A stretch of DNA of 29,115 bases from an uncultured Collinsella sp. (lineage in GTDB: Bacteria; Actinomycetota; Coriobacteriia; Coriobacteriales; Coriobacteriaceae), in assembly GCA_937989875.1 (NCBI GenBank), contig CALKBO010000054.1, positions 1-29,115 on the forward strand. The letters are read 5' to 3'. This document shows, in pieces, positions 1 to 8,957 of the stretch. Made by a program: the position numbers and the translations under genes. The notes under the pieces are model-generated. The model was not told the DNA's origin. It saw only the letters and a list, made by a program, of their open reading frames with translations, and did not search any database. How positions within the stretch are numbered: the first letter of the stretch is position 1; every line of letters begins with the position of its first letter.

Positions 1-1
1 G

Positions 2-85
2 CAACGCGTTGCGCTGAGTCCTGAGGCTGTTGCAATGAAAATGACAATCAAGGGGTTTGAGACAGTGAGAAGGGAGACGCGATGA
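2..85 (+). CDS. Possible C-terminal tail of an upstream gene (partial)
   Basis: A reading frame is open from the left edge to a TGA at 83-85. That stop overlaps the adhesin ATG (82-84) as ATGA, the usual sign of translational coupling. The visible 27 residues (ending ...FETVRRETR) match nothing I recognise. Codon use is not informative at this length, and another frame stops at 22-24. The adhesin also has its own ribosome binding site (AGGGAG near 71-76), so coupling is not required. This is a weak call that only neighbouring sequence can settle. Confidence 0.3.
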   Translation, partial: QRVALSPEAVAMKMTIKGFETVRRETR

Positions 86-3000
86 GTAAGTACACGAGGG
101 GTCTCTTGGCGGTGATACTGGCAGTAGTGCTAGTGTTGCCGGCTGCAGCATTCGCCATGCTGCCCGAGGCCAACGCCAGGTCCAGCACAGGAATGGACGG
201 ACCGATAATGACCGGAAAGGTCGTCGACCCCGACACCAGCGGTCGCTGGGAAATCTGGGCGGCAGGCCACGGTGGCAATAAGGTAACGACCCAAAACATC
301 GGTCGAATCTGGACCGATAAGACGGTCAAGGCAACCGGGGAAAACGAAGAGTCGGACTTTTTGACCACGCTTTCGGCGATGTCCTCGACGTCTAATTTAA
401 CCGTGACAGTCACCACGCCGCTCGACATCGTGATGGTGCTGGATGCCTCTGGCTCGATGGATCATGAGATGGGCGGTGGAGATCCCACCAAGCGCATCGA
501 TGCGCTGGAGAGCGCTGCCAGCAGCTTCATCGACGCCATTGCCAAACAAAACGAGGGCATCGAGGGCGTGGATAGGCAGCATAAGGTTGCTATCGTTAAG
601 TTTGCGGGCAAGACGTCCAACAATATCGGCAACGATACGTATCGTGACGGAGGACACACCTACAATTACACGCAGGTAATGAAAGGCCTGACCGATTGCT
701 CCGGTGGCAACGTGAAAGCTCTTAAGCATAGGATTGCCCAGATTGCACCCGCTGGTGCAACGCGCGCCGACAATGGCCTGCAGCTGGCAGAGGGCATCAC
801 TTCTGGTCGCGCGGACGCCAAGAAGATTGTTGTGTTCTTTACCGACGGCACGCCAACGAAAGTTGACATGTTTGACTCTGACGTTGCCAACGATGCTGTG
901 ACGTCTGCCAAGAAGATGAAGGACAGCAAGGCAACCATCTATACCATTGGCATCTTTAGCGGGGCGAATCCTGCTGACGACCCCTCGAAAAAGTCGACGA
1001 GCGACGTAAACAAGTTCATGCATGCCGTGTCGAGCAACTACCCCAATGCCACGGCATGGGATACTCATGGTGCACGCGCGGAAAACTCCGACTACTACAA
1101 GTCGGCAACCAACGCCGAAGAGCTCAAGAAGGTCTTCGACGACATCTCGCAGGCCATCACATCGGAGCCGCCTTATCCGACCGAAATCCATAAGGGCTAC
1201 GACGAGACCAAGTCCGGCTACATCACGTTTACCGACGAGCTGGGCGACTTTATGCAGGTCGATGGATTTACCGAAGTCGTCATTAACGGCACGCCGTTTA
1301 CCGAGGCGAGCAAGACGGTCAACAAAGAGACCAATACCGACACCTACGAGTTCACCGGCAAGGCGAAAGACCTGCTCATCACTGTGCAGCGTGCTGGCGA
1401 TGACAATCCCCAGAAGGGCGATATCGTAACGGTTAATATTCCTGCGTCGTTGATTCCGCTGAGTCACTTTAAGACCGTAGACGGCAAGCTTTCGGTCGAC
1501 AACGTTAAGCCCATTCAGGTGAAGTATGCCTCGAGCGTGAAAAGCGCCGCACTTGACAACCTGTTTACGCCCGAGAAGGTCACGGGGCTCAAGGACTACA
1601 TCGAGCACAATACGACTGTCGTTGACGGCACCAAGACCGTGAGCTTCTACGCGAACAAGTGGAGCGGTAGTGCGTTGGGTGATACGGTTGCGACCTTTGA
1701 GCCGGCCGACACCAACCGCTACTATTACTTCCAGAAGCAGACTCCCATTTACACGGACAAGGGCTGCACGCAGCCTGCAAAGAATTCGCTGGCAGATACC
1801 GGCACCTATTACTACAAGGATGAGTTTGAGGAGCAGGGCGAGAACAACGAGGCCAAGCCCACCACTGCCGTCATCGAGTTCATTGGTGGCGACGCTGCCA
1901 AGTTTGACGGCGCTATAGTTGCCGACAAGGACGGAAACCTGTCGTTTAGCGTGGGAACCGCGCGCCTGGCCTTTATCGATGAGCTCCACACCACCAAGGA
2001 GAGCGTGGGCGGCAACAAAACCGATACCGCGACCGACGTACTCAATCCCAAGTGGAACAACATATCCGCCAAGGCGACCGCGACGCATGTCAACTCCTAC
2101 CTGGGCAACAACGGCAAGATCAGCTATAAGTACGACATGACGCCGGTAACGGTGGATACCAAGGCCGGCTTTGGCCTGACCAAGGTACTCGAGGGCCGCG
2201 ACTGGACGAAGGAGGACACGTTTGAGTTTGGGCTGACGTCCGAGAACGGTGCCCCGATACCCGAGTCCGCGACAGCGCCCGTGACCGCGTCTGTGACCAA
2301 GGACGATCTGGACGACAAGGGTAAGGCTGCCATCGACTTTGGCACGATCGAATACACCGAACCTGGCACGTACGTCTACAAGGTCAGTGAAAAGCACGCC
2401 GGGACCACGATTGACGGCATCGCCTACAGCGGCAACGTCGCGGAGATCACCGTGACGGTGAAGCCCGATAAGAAGGGTGAGCTCAGCGCCGCTGTGAAGG
2501 TGGTCTGGAGCGAAGCCGACGAGACCGAGTTCAAGAACGTCTACACTGCGGAGCCTGTTGAGTCCAGCGTTACCGACAAGATTGACGTGACCAAGTCTCT
2601 GACCGGGCGCGACCTTACGGTCGGTGAGTTCAGCTTTGAGCTGCGCGAGATTAAGGATGAGGACTCTGAGCTTATCGAGACCGTTAAGAACGCTGCCGAC
2701 GGCAAGGTGACGTTCAGTGCCATCAAGTACACCGAGATCGGCCAGCACACCTACAAGCTGCATGAGGTTAAGGGCAACGCCGGCGGTATTGACTACGATG
2801 ACGCGGTCTACACCATCGTGACGACCATCGCCGATAACGGCAAGGGCCAGCTGGTTGCCACGCACGAGCTGAAGGACGCCAAGGACGTCAAGAGCATCGA
2901 GTTCAAGAACGCCTACACCACGAATGCTACCGAGGCATCGCTTGCGGGTATCAAGAATCTGCAGGTTGACGACGCTCTGACCCCGGCTGATATCACCGGC

Positions 3001-6000
3001 AAGTTCACCTTTACCGTGACCGGTGAAGAGGGCGCGCCTATGCCTGCGAGCACGAGCGTGCACAACGACGTCGACGGCAAGGTCGACTTTGGCAAGATTA
3101 CCTTTACGCTCGACGACCTTAACAAGGCTGTGGGCGAGAAGCCCGAGAAGCGCGAGCATACCTTTACCTACACCGTGACCGAGTCCGGTGAGGTCGCTGG
3201 CGTGACCAACGACGCTAAGCCGTCGCGCGAGGTTTCCTTCACCGTGACCGATGACGGCAAGGGGAATCTGCGCGTATCCCGCAAGCCGGACGGTGATGCG
3301 GCCTTTACGTTCACCAATACCTATAACGTGACGCCTGTCGAGACGAGCGTCACCGACCAGATTACCGCGACCAAGGTCCTGACCGGCCGCGATCTCAAGG
3401 ACGGCGAGTTCTCCTTTGAGCTGGTCGAGGGCGACAAGGTCGTCGCCAGAGGCACCAACGCCGACGACGGCACGATCGCCATGGACAAGATCACCTACGC
3501 CAAGCCCGGCAAGTACCCCTACACGCTGCGCGAGGTCAACGGCGGAACCACCAGCAAGGGCATCACGTACAGCGACGCCAAGTACACCATCGAGACCACC
3601 ATTACCGACAACGGTGACGGTACCCTCAGCGCTACGCACGAGCTGAAGAGCGCCACGCCTGCGACCTTCGAGAACACTTACAGCGTGACCCCGACCGATG
3701 CAGACCTCGACTTTGACCTGAGCAAGGTCATCAGCGGCCGCGACTGGACGGATGGGGACGAGTTCAGCTTTACCATCACCGCCCCCGAGGGCACCCCGCT
3801 GCCCGATCCCGCAACCGTAACCGTGAGTAAGAGGGACGCGAAGGACGGCATTGCCGCCATCAAGTTCGGCAAGATTCACTACGCTGCCGCCGGAACCTAT
3901 AAGTACGAGATTCGCGAGAACGCGGGCAGCACGGTCGGCATGACGTATGACGCGCATGTCGCAACCGCCGAAGTGACCGTGACCGAGAACGGCGATGGCA
4001 ACCTGACCGCCAACGTCACCAAGAAGGAAAACGGACGCTTTACCAACACGTACCGCACTGAGCTTAACTACACCGCTGCCGGCGGTCTGTGGCTCAGCAA
4101 GTATCTGGACGGCCGCCCCATGACCGAGGGTCAGTTCACCTTTACCGTGAAACCTGCTGACGACGCTTCGGCTCGCGCGCTCGGTCTGCTGCCCGGGGCT
4201 AATAGCTTCAAGTCCCCCGCAGCGGCAGAGGCAACGGTCGGACTGATCGACATTCTGGCTGGTCATGAGGTTATATTTACGCAGGCTGACGCCGGCAAGA
4301 CCTTTACGTACACCGTGGCCGAGAAGAACGACGGCCAGCCCGGTTACACCTACGATGACGCCGTGCGCACGGTGACGATCGCCATTGCCGACGACACCGC
4401 CGGCACGCTCACTGCTACGACGACCGTTTCCGGCGGTCCCGAGGGCACGCATGAGACGGTCCACAAGAGTGGCGAGAACAAGGTCGAGAAGGCCCTGGTG
4501 CCGTTCCACAACAGTTACAGCGCTACGACCAACACGCCTGGCGGCACCGCCGCTCAGGTCGTTGCCACCAAGACTCTGACCGGCCGCCCGATGGCCGACG
4601 GCGAGTTCTGGTTCGGCATCGCCTATCAGGGTGAGCTTGTGGCATACGAAAACCTCAAGCCCAATATCGGCGGGCACGTGAGCTTTGATACGCTGCACTA
4701 CGACACTAAGATGCTTGCTAATCTTGAGGCTGCTGGGCTTGCTTATCGTACCGATAAGGACGGTAAGCTTGCCTGGACCATTAACTACACGGCCTACGAA
4801 GATTTATTCGGGCTGCCGAATGGCGTTTCCGCTACAACGCGGAGCTTTGGCTTTAAGGTTATCGTCGTCGACAACGGTGACGGTACCCTGACGGCAACGG
4901 TCGACTACGGCGGCGTCGAGCCCTTGTTCGAGAACGTCTACGGCGCCGAAGCCGTCGATGCCGCGCTCACCGGCACTAAGAAGCTCCAAGCTGCCGAGGG
5001 CCTGACCCCGGCTGACATCACGGGCAAGTTCACCTTTACCGTGACCGCCGACGAGGCTGGTGCCCCGATGCCCGAGCGCACGACCACAACCAACGACGCG
5101 GCTGGCAACGTGGACTTTGGCAAGATCCACTTTACGCTCGAGGACCTCAACCGCGCTCTGGGCGTGACGGACGATGCGACCGATAAGGCCGAGGCAGACG
5201 AAGCTGACGAAGCCGAGGCCAACGCCGGCGAGGCCGAGGTTGACGCCGACGCTGCCGACACCGACGAGTCCAACGACGAGTCCGAGCCCGCAGCCCCCAC
5301 CGCTCCGCGCTCGCACACCTTTACCTACACGGTGACCGAGTCCGGTAGTGCCCCTGGTGTGACCAACGACGCCAACGCCATGCGCAAGGTTTCCTACACC
5401 GTGACTGACGACGGTACCGGACATCTGCGTGTCGTGCGCGAGGGCGACGACGGTGCTGCCTTCACGTTCACCAACACCTACGGCGTGGCACCTACCGATT
5501 CTTCCGTGACCGATCAGGTCAAGACGGTCAAGCGTCTGACCGGACGCGACCTTGCAGCTGGCGAGTTCACGTTTGAGCTGCTCGAGGACGGCGTGGTTGT
5601 CGCGAGCGGCACCAATGACGTCGACGGTAACGTTACGCTGAGCCCGATCCGCTACGAGGCGCCCGGCACGCACACGTACATGCTGCGCGAGGCTTGCCCC
5701 AACGCGCTCGGCCTGCACAAGGGCGTCACCTATGACGGCGCGACCTACACCGTCGTGACCACCGTCTCCGACAACGGCGACGGCACGCTGACCGCGACGC
5801 ACAAGCTCGAGGGAACCACCGAGTCGGCTGGCTTTACCAACAAGTATCACGCCATGCCTACCCAGGTCTCCATCGGCGCCATCAAGGTACTCGAGGGACG
5901 CGAACTCAAGAAGGACGAGTTTAGCTTTAAGCTCGTTGGCGAGGACGTCGAGTTCACCGTTACTAACGACGCCGACGGCAAGATCAACTTCGACAAGTTC

Positions 6001-6381
6001 GAGTACGACGAGCCCGGTACGTACGTCTACACCATCAGCGAGGTCAAGGGCGACGAGGCCGGTATGACCTACGACAAGTCCGTCTTTACCGCGACCGTCA
6101 ACGTGGTCGATGACGGCGAGGGCAACCTCAAGGCGAACGTCGCCTTTACCAAGGGTGACAAGAGCGTCGAGGGTATCGTGTTCAACAACACGTACAAGAA
6201 GCCCGAGACTCCTACGCCGACACCCGATCCCGGCACGCCCAAGACCGTGACGAACATCGTCAAGACGGTCAAGGGTTTCCTGCCCACCACAGGCGACCAG
6301 CAGGCTGCCGCTCTGCTTATGGCATTTGTCATCGCCATGGCCGGCGTCGGAGCCCTGGTCTGGGGTATCCGTAAGCGCTAG
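82..6381 (+). CDS. Giant VWA-domain, pilin-repeat, LPXTG-anchored surface adhesin
   Basis: This is a 2099-residue secreted protein, probably a sortase-attached adhesin or pilus tip protein. A signal peptide occupies about residues 1-32. A von Willebrand A domain spans roughly residues 110-360, with a MIDAS DxSxS (D121, S123, S125) and a downstream TDG (254-256). About ten repeats of ~110 residues follow, each opening with a lysine-containing KxLxGR element and closing near an F(T/E)NTY element, as in FctA/Spy0128-type pilin domains that form Lys-Asn isopeptide bonds. Repeats 3-4 and 8-9 look like a duplicated block. Repeat 8 carries an acidic Ala/Glu/Asp-rich insert (about residues 1694-1743). 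A Pro/Thr linker precedes LPTTG (2067-2071), a membrane helix and RKR. The ATG has AGGGAG six bases upstream. No sortase is present in the window. The ligand is unknown. Confidence 0.93.
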   Translation: MSKYTRGLLAVILAVVLVLPAAAFAMLPEANARSSTGMDGPIMTGKVVDPDTSGRWEIWAAGHGGNKVTTQNIGRIWTDKTVKATGENEESDFLTTLSAMSSTSNLTVTVTTPLDIVMVLDASGSMDHEMGGGDPTKRIDALESAASSFIDAIAKQNEGIEGVDRQHKVAIVKFAGKTSNNIGNDTYRDGGHTYNYTQVMKGLTDCSGGNVKALKHRIAQIAPAGATRADNGLQLAEGITSGRADAKKIVVFFTDGTPTKVDMFDSDVANDAVTSAKKMKDSKATIYTIGIFSGANPADDPSKKSTSDVNKFMHAVSSNYPNATAWDTHGARAENSDYYKSATNAEELKKVFDDISQAITSEPPYPTEIHKGYDETKSGYITFTDELGDFMQVDGFTEVVINGTPFTEASKTVNKETNTDTYEFTGKAKDLLITVQRAGDDNPQKGDIVTVNIPASLIPLSHFKTVDGKLSVDNVKPIQVKYASSVKSAALDNLFTPEKVTGLKDYIEHNTTVVDGTKTVSFYANKWSGSALGDTVATFEPADTNRYYYFQKQTPIYTDKGCTQPAKNSLADTGTYYYKDEFEEQGENNEAKPTTAVIEFIGGDAAKFDGAIVADKDGNLSFSVGTARLAFIDELHTTKESVGGNKTDTATDVLNPKWNNISAKATATHVNSYLGNNGKISYKYDMTPVTVDTKAGFGLTKVLEGRDWTKEDTFEFGLTSENGAPIPESATAPVTASVTKDDLDDKGKAAIDFGTIEYTEPGTYVYKVSEKHAGTTIDGIAYSGNVAEITVTVKPDKKGELSAAVKVVWSEADETEFKNVYTAEPVESSVTDKIDVTKSLTGRDLTVGEFSFELREIKDEDSELIETVKNAADGKVTFSAIKYTEIGQHTYKLHEVKGNAGGIDYDDAVYTIVTTIADNGKGQLVATHELKDAKDVKSIEFKNAYTTNATEASLAGIKNLQVDDALTPADITGKFTFTVTGEEGAPMPASTSVHNDVDGKVDFGKITFTLDDLNKAVGEKPEKREHTFTYTVTESGEVAGVTNDAKPSREVSFTVTDDGKGNLRVSRKPDGDAAFTFTNTYNVTPVETSVTDQITATKVLTGRDLKDGEFSFELVEGDKVVARGTNADDGTIAMDKITYAKPGKYPYTLREVNGGTTSKGITYSDAKYTIETTITDNGDGTLSATHELKSATPATFENTYSVTPTDADLDFDLSKVISGRDWTDGDEFSFTITAPEGTPLPDPATVTVSKRDAKDGIAAIKFGKIHYAAAGTYKYEIRENAGSTVGMTYDAHVATAEVTVTENGDGNLTANVTKKENGRFTNTYRTELNYTAAGGLWLSKYLDGRPMTEGQFTFTVKPADDASARALGLLPGANSFKSPAAAEATVGLIDILAGHEVIFTQADAGKTFTYTVAEKNDGQPGYTYDDAVRTVTIAIADDTAGTLTATTTVSGGPEGTHETVHKSGENKVEKALVPFHNSYSATTNTPGGTAAQVVATKTLTGRPMADGEFWFGIAYQGELVAYENLKPNIGGHVSFDTLHYDTKMLANLEAAGLAYRTDKDGKLAWTINYTAYEDLFGLPNGVSATTRSFGFKVIVVDNGDGTLTATVDYGGVEPLFENVYGAEAVDAALTGTKKLQAAEGLTPADITGKFTFTVTADEAGAPMPERTTTTNDAAGNVDFGKIHFTLEDLNRALGVTDDATDKAEADEADEAEANAGEAEVDADAADTDESNDESEPAAPTAPRSHTFTYTVTESGSAPGVTNDANAMRKVSYTVTDDGTGHLRVVREGDDGAAFTFTNTYGVAPTDSSVTDQVKTVKRLTGRDLAAGEFTFELLEDGVVVASGTNDVDGNVTLSPIRYEAPGTHTYMLREACPNALGLHKGVTYDGATYTVVTTVSDNGDGTLTATHKLEGTTESAGFTNKYHAMPTQVSIGAIKVLEGRELKKDEFSFKLVGEDVEFTVTNDADGKINFDKFEYDEPGTYVYTISEVKGDEAGMTYDKSVFTATVNVVDDGEGNLKANVAFTKGDKSVEGIVFNNTYKKPETPTPTPDPGTPKTVTNIVKTVKGFLPTTGDQQAAALLMAFVIAMAGVGALVWGIRKR

Positions 6382-6393
6382 GCATGCTGGTGG

Positions 6394-6419
6394 CGCCCGG
6401 GGTCAAAAGGCCCCGGGCG
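6394..6419 (+). terminator. GC-rich hairpin after the adhesin
   Basis: A 9-bp perfect stem, CGCCCGGGG (6394-6402) with CCCCGGGCG (6411-6419), encloses an 8-base loop 13 bases after the adhesin stop. There is no T-run, so it may be an mRNA-stabilising hairpin or a backup to the stronger terminator just downstream. Confidence 0.5.
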
Positions 6420-6459
6420 GCCGGCGGGGAGCCAGAACATAGCCCCACCCCCAGCCCCA

Positions 6460-6500
6460 GCCGCCACGGAGGCATCTCCCTCCTCCGTGGCGGCATTTTT
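6460..6500 (+). terminator. Strong intrinsic terminator for the adhesin
   Basis: A perfect 13-bp stem, GCCGCCACGGAGG (6460-6472) paired with CCTCCGTGGCGGC (6482-6494), has a 9-base loop and is followed directly by ATTTTT. It lies 79 bases after the adhesin stop codon. Confidence 0.88.
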
Positions 6501-6524
6501 GTGCGTGGGGGAGGTGGGTGCGCT

Positions 6525-6678
6525 ACGAAATCGGCCCATCTACTACGTTTGGCCCCTTACCCTCAACCATGCCAAAAAACGCCAAAACATAACCGCAGGT
6601 AAAACGCCTGCGGTTTTGCTCAAAACGAAGGTATGGTCAGGGGTGTCGAGTCAAACGTAGTAGATGGGCCGGTTTCGT
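6525..6678. repeat. Palindromic intergenic element 1 (27-bp inverted ends)
   Basis: The ends 6525-6551 and 6652-6678 are inverted repeats of 27 bp with one mismatch (both contain CGGCCCATCTACTACGTTTG in one or other orientation). The interior holds a second, looser inverted pair (ACCATGCC / GGTATGG). At the centre is a hairpin of AACCGCAGG (6591-6599) and CCTGCGGTT (6607-6615) followed by TTT. No ORF with coding character lies inside. The build resembles a non-autonomous MITE or bacterial palindromic element. Confidence 0.8.
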
Positions 6679-6780
6679 GGCGCGCGGTTCCGGCTGATTC
6701 CTTGGGGGCGAAGGAAAACGGATCATTTTGGTCCCGCGAGGCTGGCGGAGGCACTCGTGCGGGGTCGCCCGAACAAAACT

Positions 6781-6920
6781 ATGCCGGTTTACGGGGCTGA
6801 ATCACGAGTCCCCAACCATGCCGATATTCGTGAAAATAAAACCGCAGGTAGACGAGCCGTCATTTTGCAGAAAACGTGGGTATGGATGGGGGCCCTGAGT
6901 TTAGCCCCGTAATCCGGCAT
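6781..6920. repeat. Palindromic intergenic element 2, related core to element 1
   Basis: The ends (6781-6800 and 6901-6920) are inverted repeats matching at 18 of 20 positions and begin ATGCCGG. The interior shares with element 1 the order CCAACCATGCC, then AACCGCAGGTA near 6840-6850, then GGTATGG near 6879-6885. The right arm of the central hairpin has diverged. With element 1, nearly all of the 605-base gap between the adhesin terminator and the response regulator is repeat-derived. I see nothing in 6679-6780. Confidence 0.7.
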
Positions 6921-6987
6921 GGTTTTGAAATGGCATTAAATCGATAACGGCCATTTTGCTATGCCGGGGCGGTCGGTCGTCGGGTAA

Positions 6988-7617
6988 TTACCCTCGCAGG
7001 TAGGCGATGGCGATCTGCGTGCGGTTACGCAGGCCCATTTTGGCAAGGATTGAGCTGATGTGGTTGCGCACGGTGCCTTCGCCCATGTAGGCGGTGGCGG
7101 CAATCTCCTTGTTGTCGAGGCCGCGGGCGATGAGCTCTGCGACTTCGAACTCGCGGTCGGTCAGGCTGGCAAAGGCGGCGGGCCGGCGAGGCGTGTCGGC
7201 CTCGGACCCCGCCCCATCAAAGTCGATATCCTCGATCGCCTTGCCCTCGAGTACGCGTTTGCCGTCCATGACCTGCGCCAACGCTGGAGGAATGGCGGCG
7301 ACATCGGTTTTAATCAGATAGCCGCGGGCGCCCAGTTTAAGCGCCGACACAATGTACTCGTCATCCGAGAATGTCGTCAGAAACACCACGTGCGCCGTGG
7401 GGTCGCGCTCAAGGATTTCGCGTGCCGCCGAAAGGCCGTCGCGTCCCGGCATCTGAATGTCGAGCAGCGCGATATCGGGTGCGTGCTCGGCGTAAAGCGC
7501 CACCGCATCGTTGCCGTTGGCACCGGTGTCCACCACTTCGATCTGCGGCTGGGCGCCCAGGATAATCTTGAGCGAATCGACCACCAAGCGGTCGTCGTCG
7601 ACAACGATGAGCCTCAT
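6988..7617 (-). CDS. NarL/LuxR-family response regulator
   Basis: This 209-residue cytoplasmic DNA-binding regulator has a receiver domain at residues 1-120 with the acidic pocket DDD (7-9) and phospho-acceptor D53 in LLDIQMPG. The conserved Lys lies in GYLIKTD. A LuxR-type helix-turn-helix occupies about residues 145-205 (LTDREFEVAELIARG, then GTVRNHISSIL). The ATG at 7617 overlaps the last base of the upstream kinase's TGA, so kinase and regulator are translationally coupled. The divergent ABC-2 exporter starting at 8958 is its most likely target, as is common for DesK/NarL systems next to ABC-2 operons; that is inference. The promoter-distal side has only repeat DNA. Confidence 0.93.
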   Translation of the reverse strand: MRLIVVDDDRLVVDSLKIILGAQPQIEVVDTGANGNDAVALYAEHAPDIALLDIQMPGRDGLSAAREILERDPTAHVVFLTTFSDDEYIVSALKLGARGYLIKTDVAAIPPALAQVMDGKRVLEGKAIEDIDFDGAGSEADTPRRPAAFASLTDREFEVAELIARGLDNKEIAATAYMGEGTVRNHISSILAKMGLRNRTQIAIAYLRG

Positions 7618-8759
7618 CAGCCCTCATCTCCTTGCTGTTTGGGAACGGTGGCAAACACGCGCCAGCCGGGGGAGCCGGCACGCGGGCCGGCGGAGAAGGT
7701 GCCGCCAAGCGCCTCGATGCGCTCGCGCATGGAGGCAAGCCCCATGCCCTCCGCGGCGCCGCGGCTGCTTGCTTGGACCCCGCCCGCGCCATCGTCGGTA
7801 ACGATGAGCTGGTAAAACGACGGATGCTCCATGCATCGTACAGTGACGGTCTGGGCGCAAGCGTGGCGCATGGTGTTGGAGAGCGCCTCGCGCAGGACCG
7901 CCGCAAAGCAGTTGGCGACGTTTGCGGGCGCATGCTCGGTCATAACTTCAAGCTCAATCTGCGGACCGCCGTCCGAGCGCGCGCCTTCAACGATGCGCTC
8001 GAGCTGCACGGAAAGCTCGACGGCGTTGTCGTTGAGCGCGTGGACGCTGGTGCGCACAAGCTGGAGCGCCTCGTCAACCGTGCGTTTGACGTCGGCGAAA
8101 TCGGCGGCAACCCCGGGCTCGTCGGCGTGGACCACGCGTAGGGCTTCGGCCTGCAGTGAAGCGCGCGTGAGCTGGTGCCCGACGTTATCGTGGATCTCGC
8201 GCGCGATGCGGGCGCGTTCGGCGAGCGTCGCGAGCTCGACTTCGTAGTCCTGGCGGTCGGCGAGGTCGCGGTTGCGCGCTTCGAGCGCGAGGGCTCGTTC
8301 TTGCAGCCCGTCGCGGGTACGGCGCATGCGCTGTTGCTCGCGCTCCAGCTGGGCGGTACGTAGCGATAGCAAGGTGGCGGCAACCGAAAGGATGGCGGTC
8401 AGCAGGAGCGTTCGGGTGGTGAGCGCGCCGCCGCGAAGGTCCGCGACGAGTGCAAAGACAAAGGTGGCGCCAATGCCCAGCGCGACCCAGGCGTGCTCAC
8501 GGCGCACCCGCCGCGCGATGTCATAGAGGGCGAGAGGCGCAAACGGCACAAACGGCGGCACGAAGACAGCCGCGATGATGTAAGCGTAACTTGCGGCCTC
8601 GCATATGCGGCGCGTACGTTCCTCCTGTGTGACCTCGGCCAGCGAGGTGGCAATAACGCCAAGACAAAACGCCACAACCAGACGAGCGTCCACGGCAAGA
8701 CCCATGGCGGCCGCAATACAGCACGCCAGCACGATCGATTTGTCGAAAAGCCTGTTCAT
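7617..8759 (-). CDS. DesK/NarL-type membrane sensor histidine kinase
   Basis: This is a 380-residue kinase. The N-terminal ~135 residues are hydrophobic, with about four to five membrane helices and no large extracytoplasmic domain. A coiled-coil linker (about 135-175) follows, then a HisKA_3 dimerisation domain with the phospho-acceptor H190 in REIHDNVGH. The C-terminal HATPase has the N-box (LREALSNTMRHA) and the G-boxes DDGAGG and GMGLASMRER. I start at 8759 (MNRLF) because the 35 residues encoded upstream (to 8864) are Pro/Gly/Arg-rich and lie in the divergent promoter region. No clear Shine-Dalgarno precedes 8759; a TACAAT box ends six bases upstream, so the mRNA may be leaderless. Confidence 0.9.
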   Translation of the reverse strand: MNRLFDKSIVLACCIAAAMGLAVDARLVVAFCLGVIATSLAEVTQEERTRRICEAASYAYIIAAVFVPPFVPFAPLALYDIARRVRREHAWVALGIGATFVFALVADLRGGALTTRTLLLTAILSVAATLLSLRTAQLEREQQRMRRTRDGLQERALALEARNRDLADRQDYEVELATLAERARIAREIHDNVGHQLTRASLQAEALRVVHADEPGVAADFADVKRTVDEALQLVRTSVHALNDNAVELSVQLERIVEGARSDGGPQIELEVMTEHAPANVANCFAAVLREALSNTMRHACAQTVTVRCMEHPSFYQLIVTDDGAGGVQASSRGAAEGMGLASMRERIEALGGTFSAGPRAGSPGWRVFATVPKQQGDEG

Positions 8760-8765
8760 ACGGGT

Positions 8766-8771
8766 ATTGTA
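8766..8771 (-). promoter_or_regulatory. Possible -10 box for a leaderless kinase mRNA
   Basis: On the minus strand TACAAT ends six bases before the chosen ATG, which places transcription initiation at or next to the start codon. No convincing -35 is visible 16-18 bases upstream. Leaderless mRNAs are frequent in actinobacteria. Confidence 0.35.
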
Positions 8772-8957
8772 CGCGAAGCCGCGCGTGGTGGAGGGGCCAC
8801 CCGGAGCAACCGTGACATTCCTCCCACGCGGCAAAGCGGGGGCACCGGCGGGCCGCGCGACCAAGCCCTACACTCGTGACAAAGCTCACTGGTGCGCGCC
8901 GTCCGCTCCTGCGATGATGCAATCGTACCGGGCCGCAATCAACGGAAGGGCCGCCTC

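Noticed and set aside
1..12. Perfect 12-bp palindrome GCAACGCGTTGC at the left edge
   Set aside because: It lies at the window boundary within a possible coding tail; a single 12-bp GC-rich palindrome is not strong evidence of a site.
397..4698. A 1433-codon open frame on the minus strand under the adhesin
   Set aside because: It is a shadow of the repetitive, GC-rich adhesin gene, has no domain sense, and the plus-strand product has a signal peptide, VWA motif and LPTTG anchor.
6384..6912. Two short plus-strand ORFs (72 and 82 residues) in the gap after the adhesin
   Set aside because: They run through a terminator and palindromic repeats, have no ribosome binding sites, and their translations are low in coding character.
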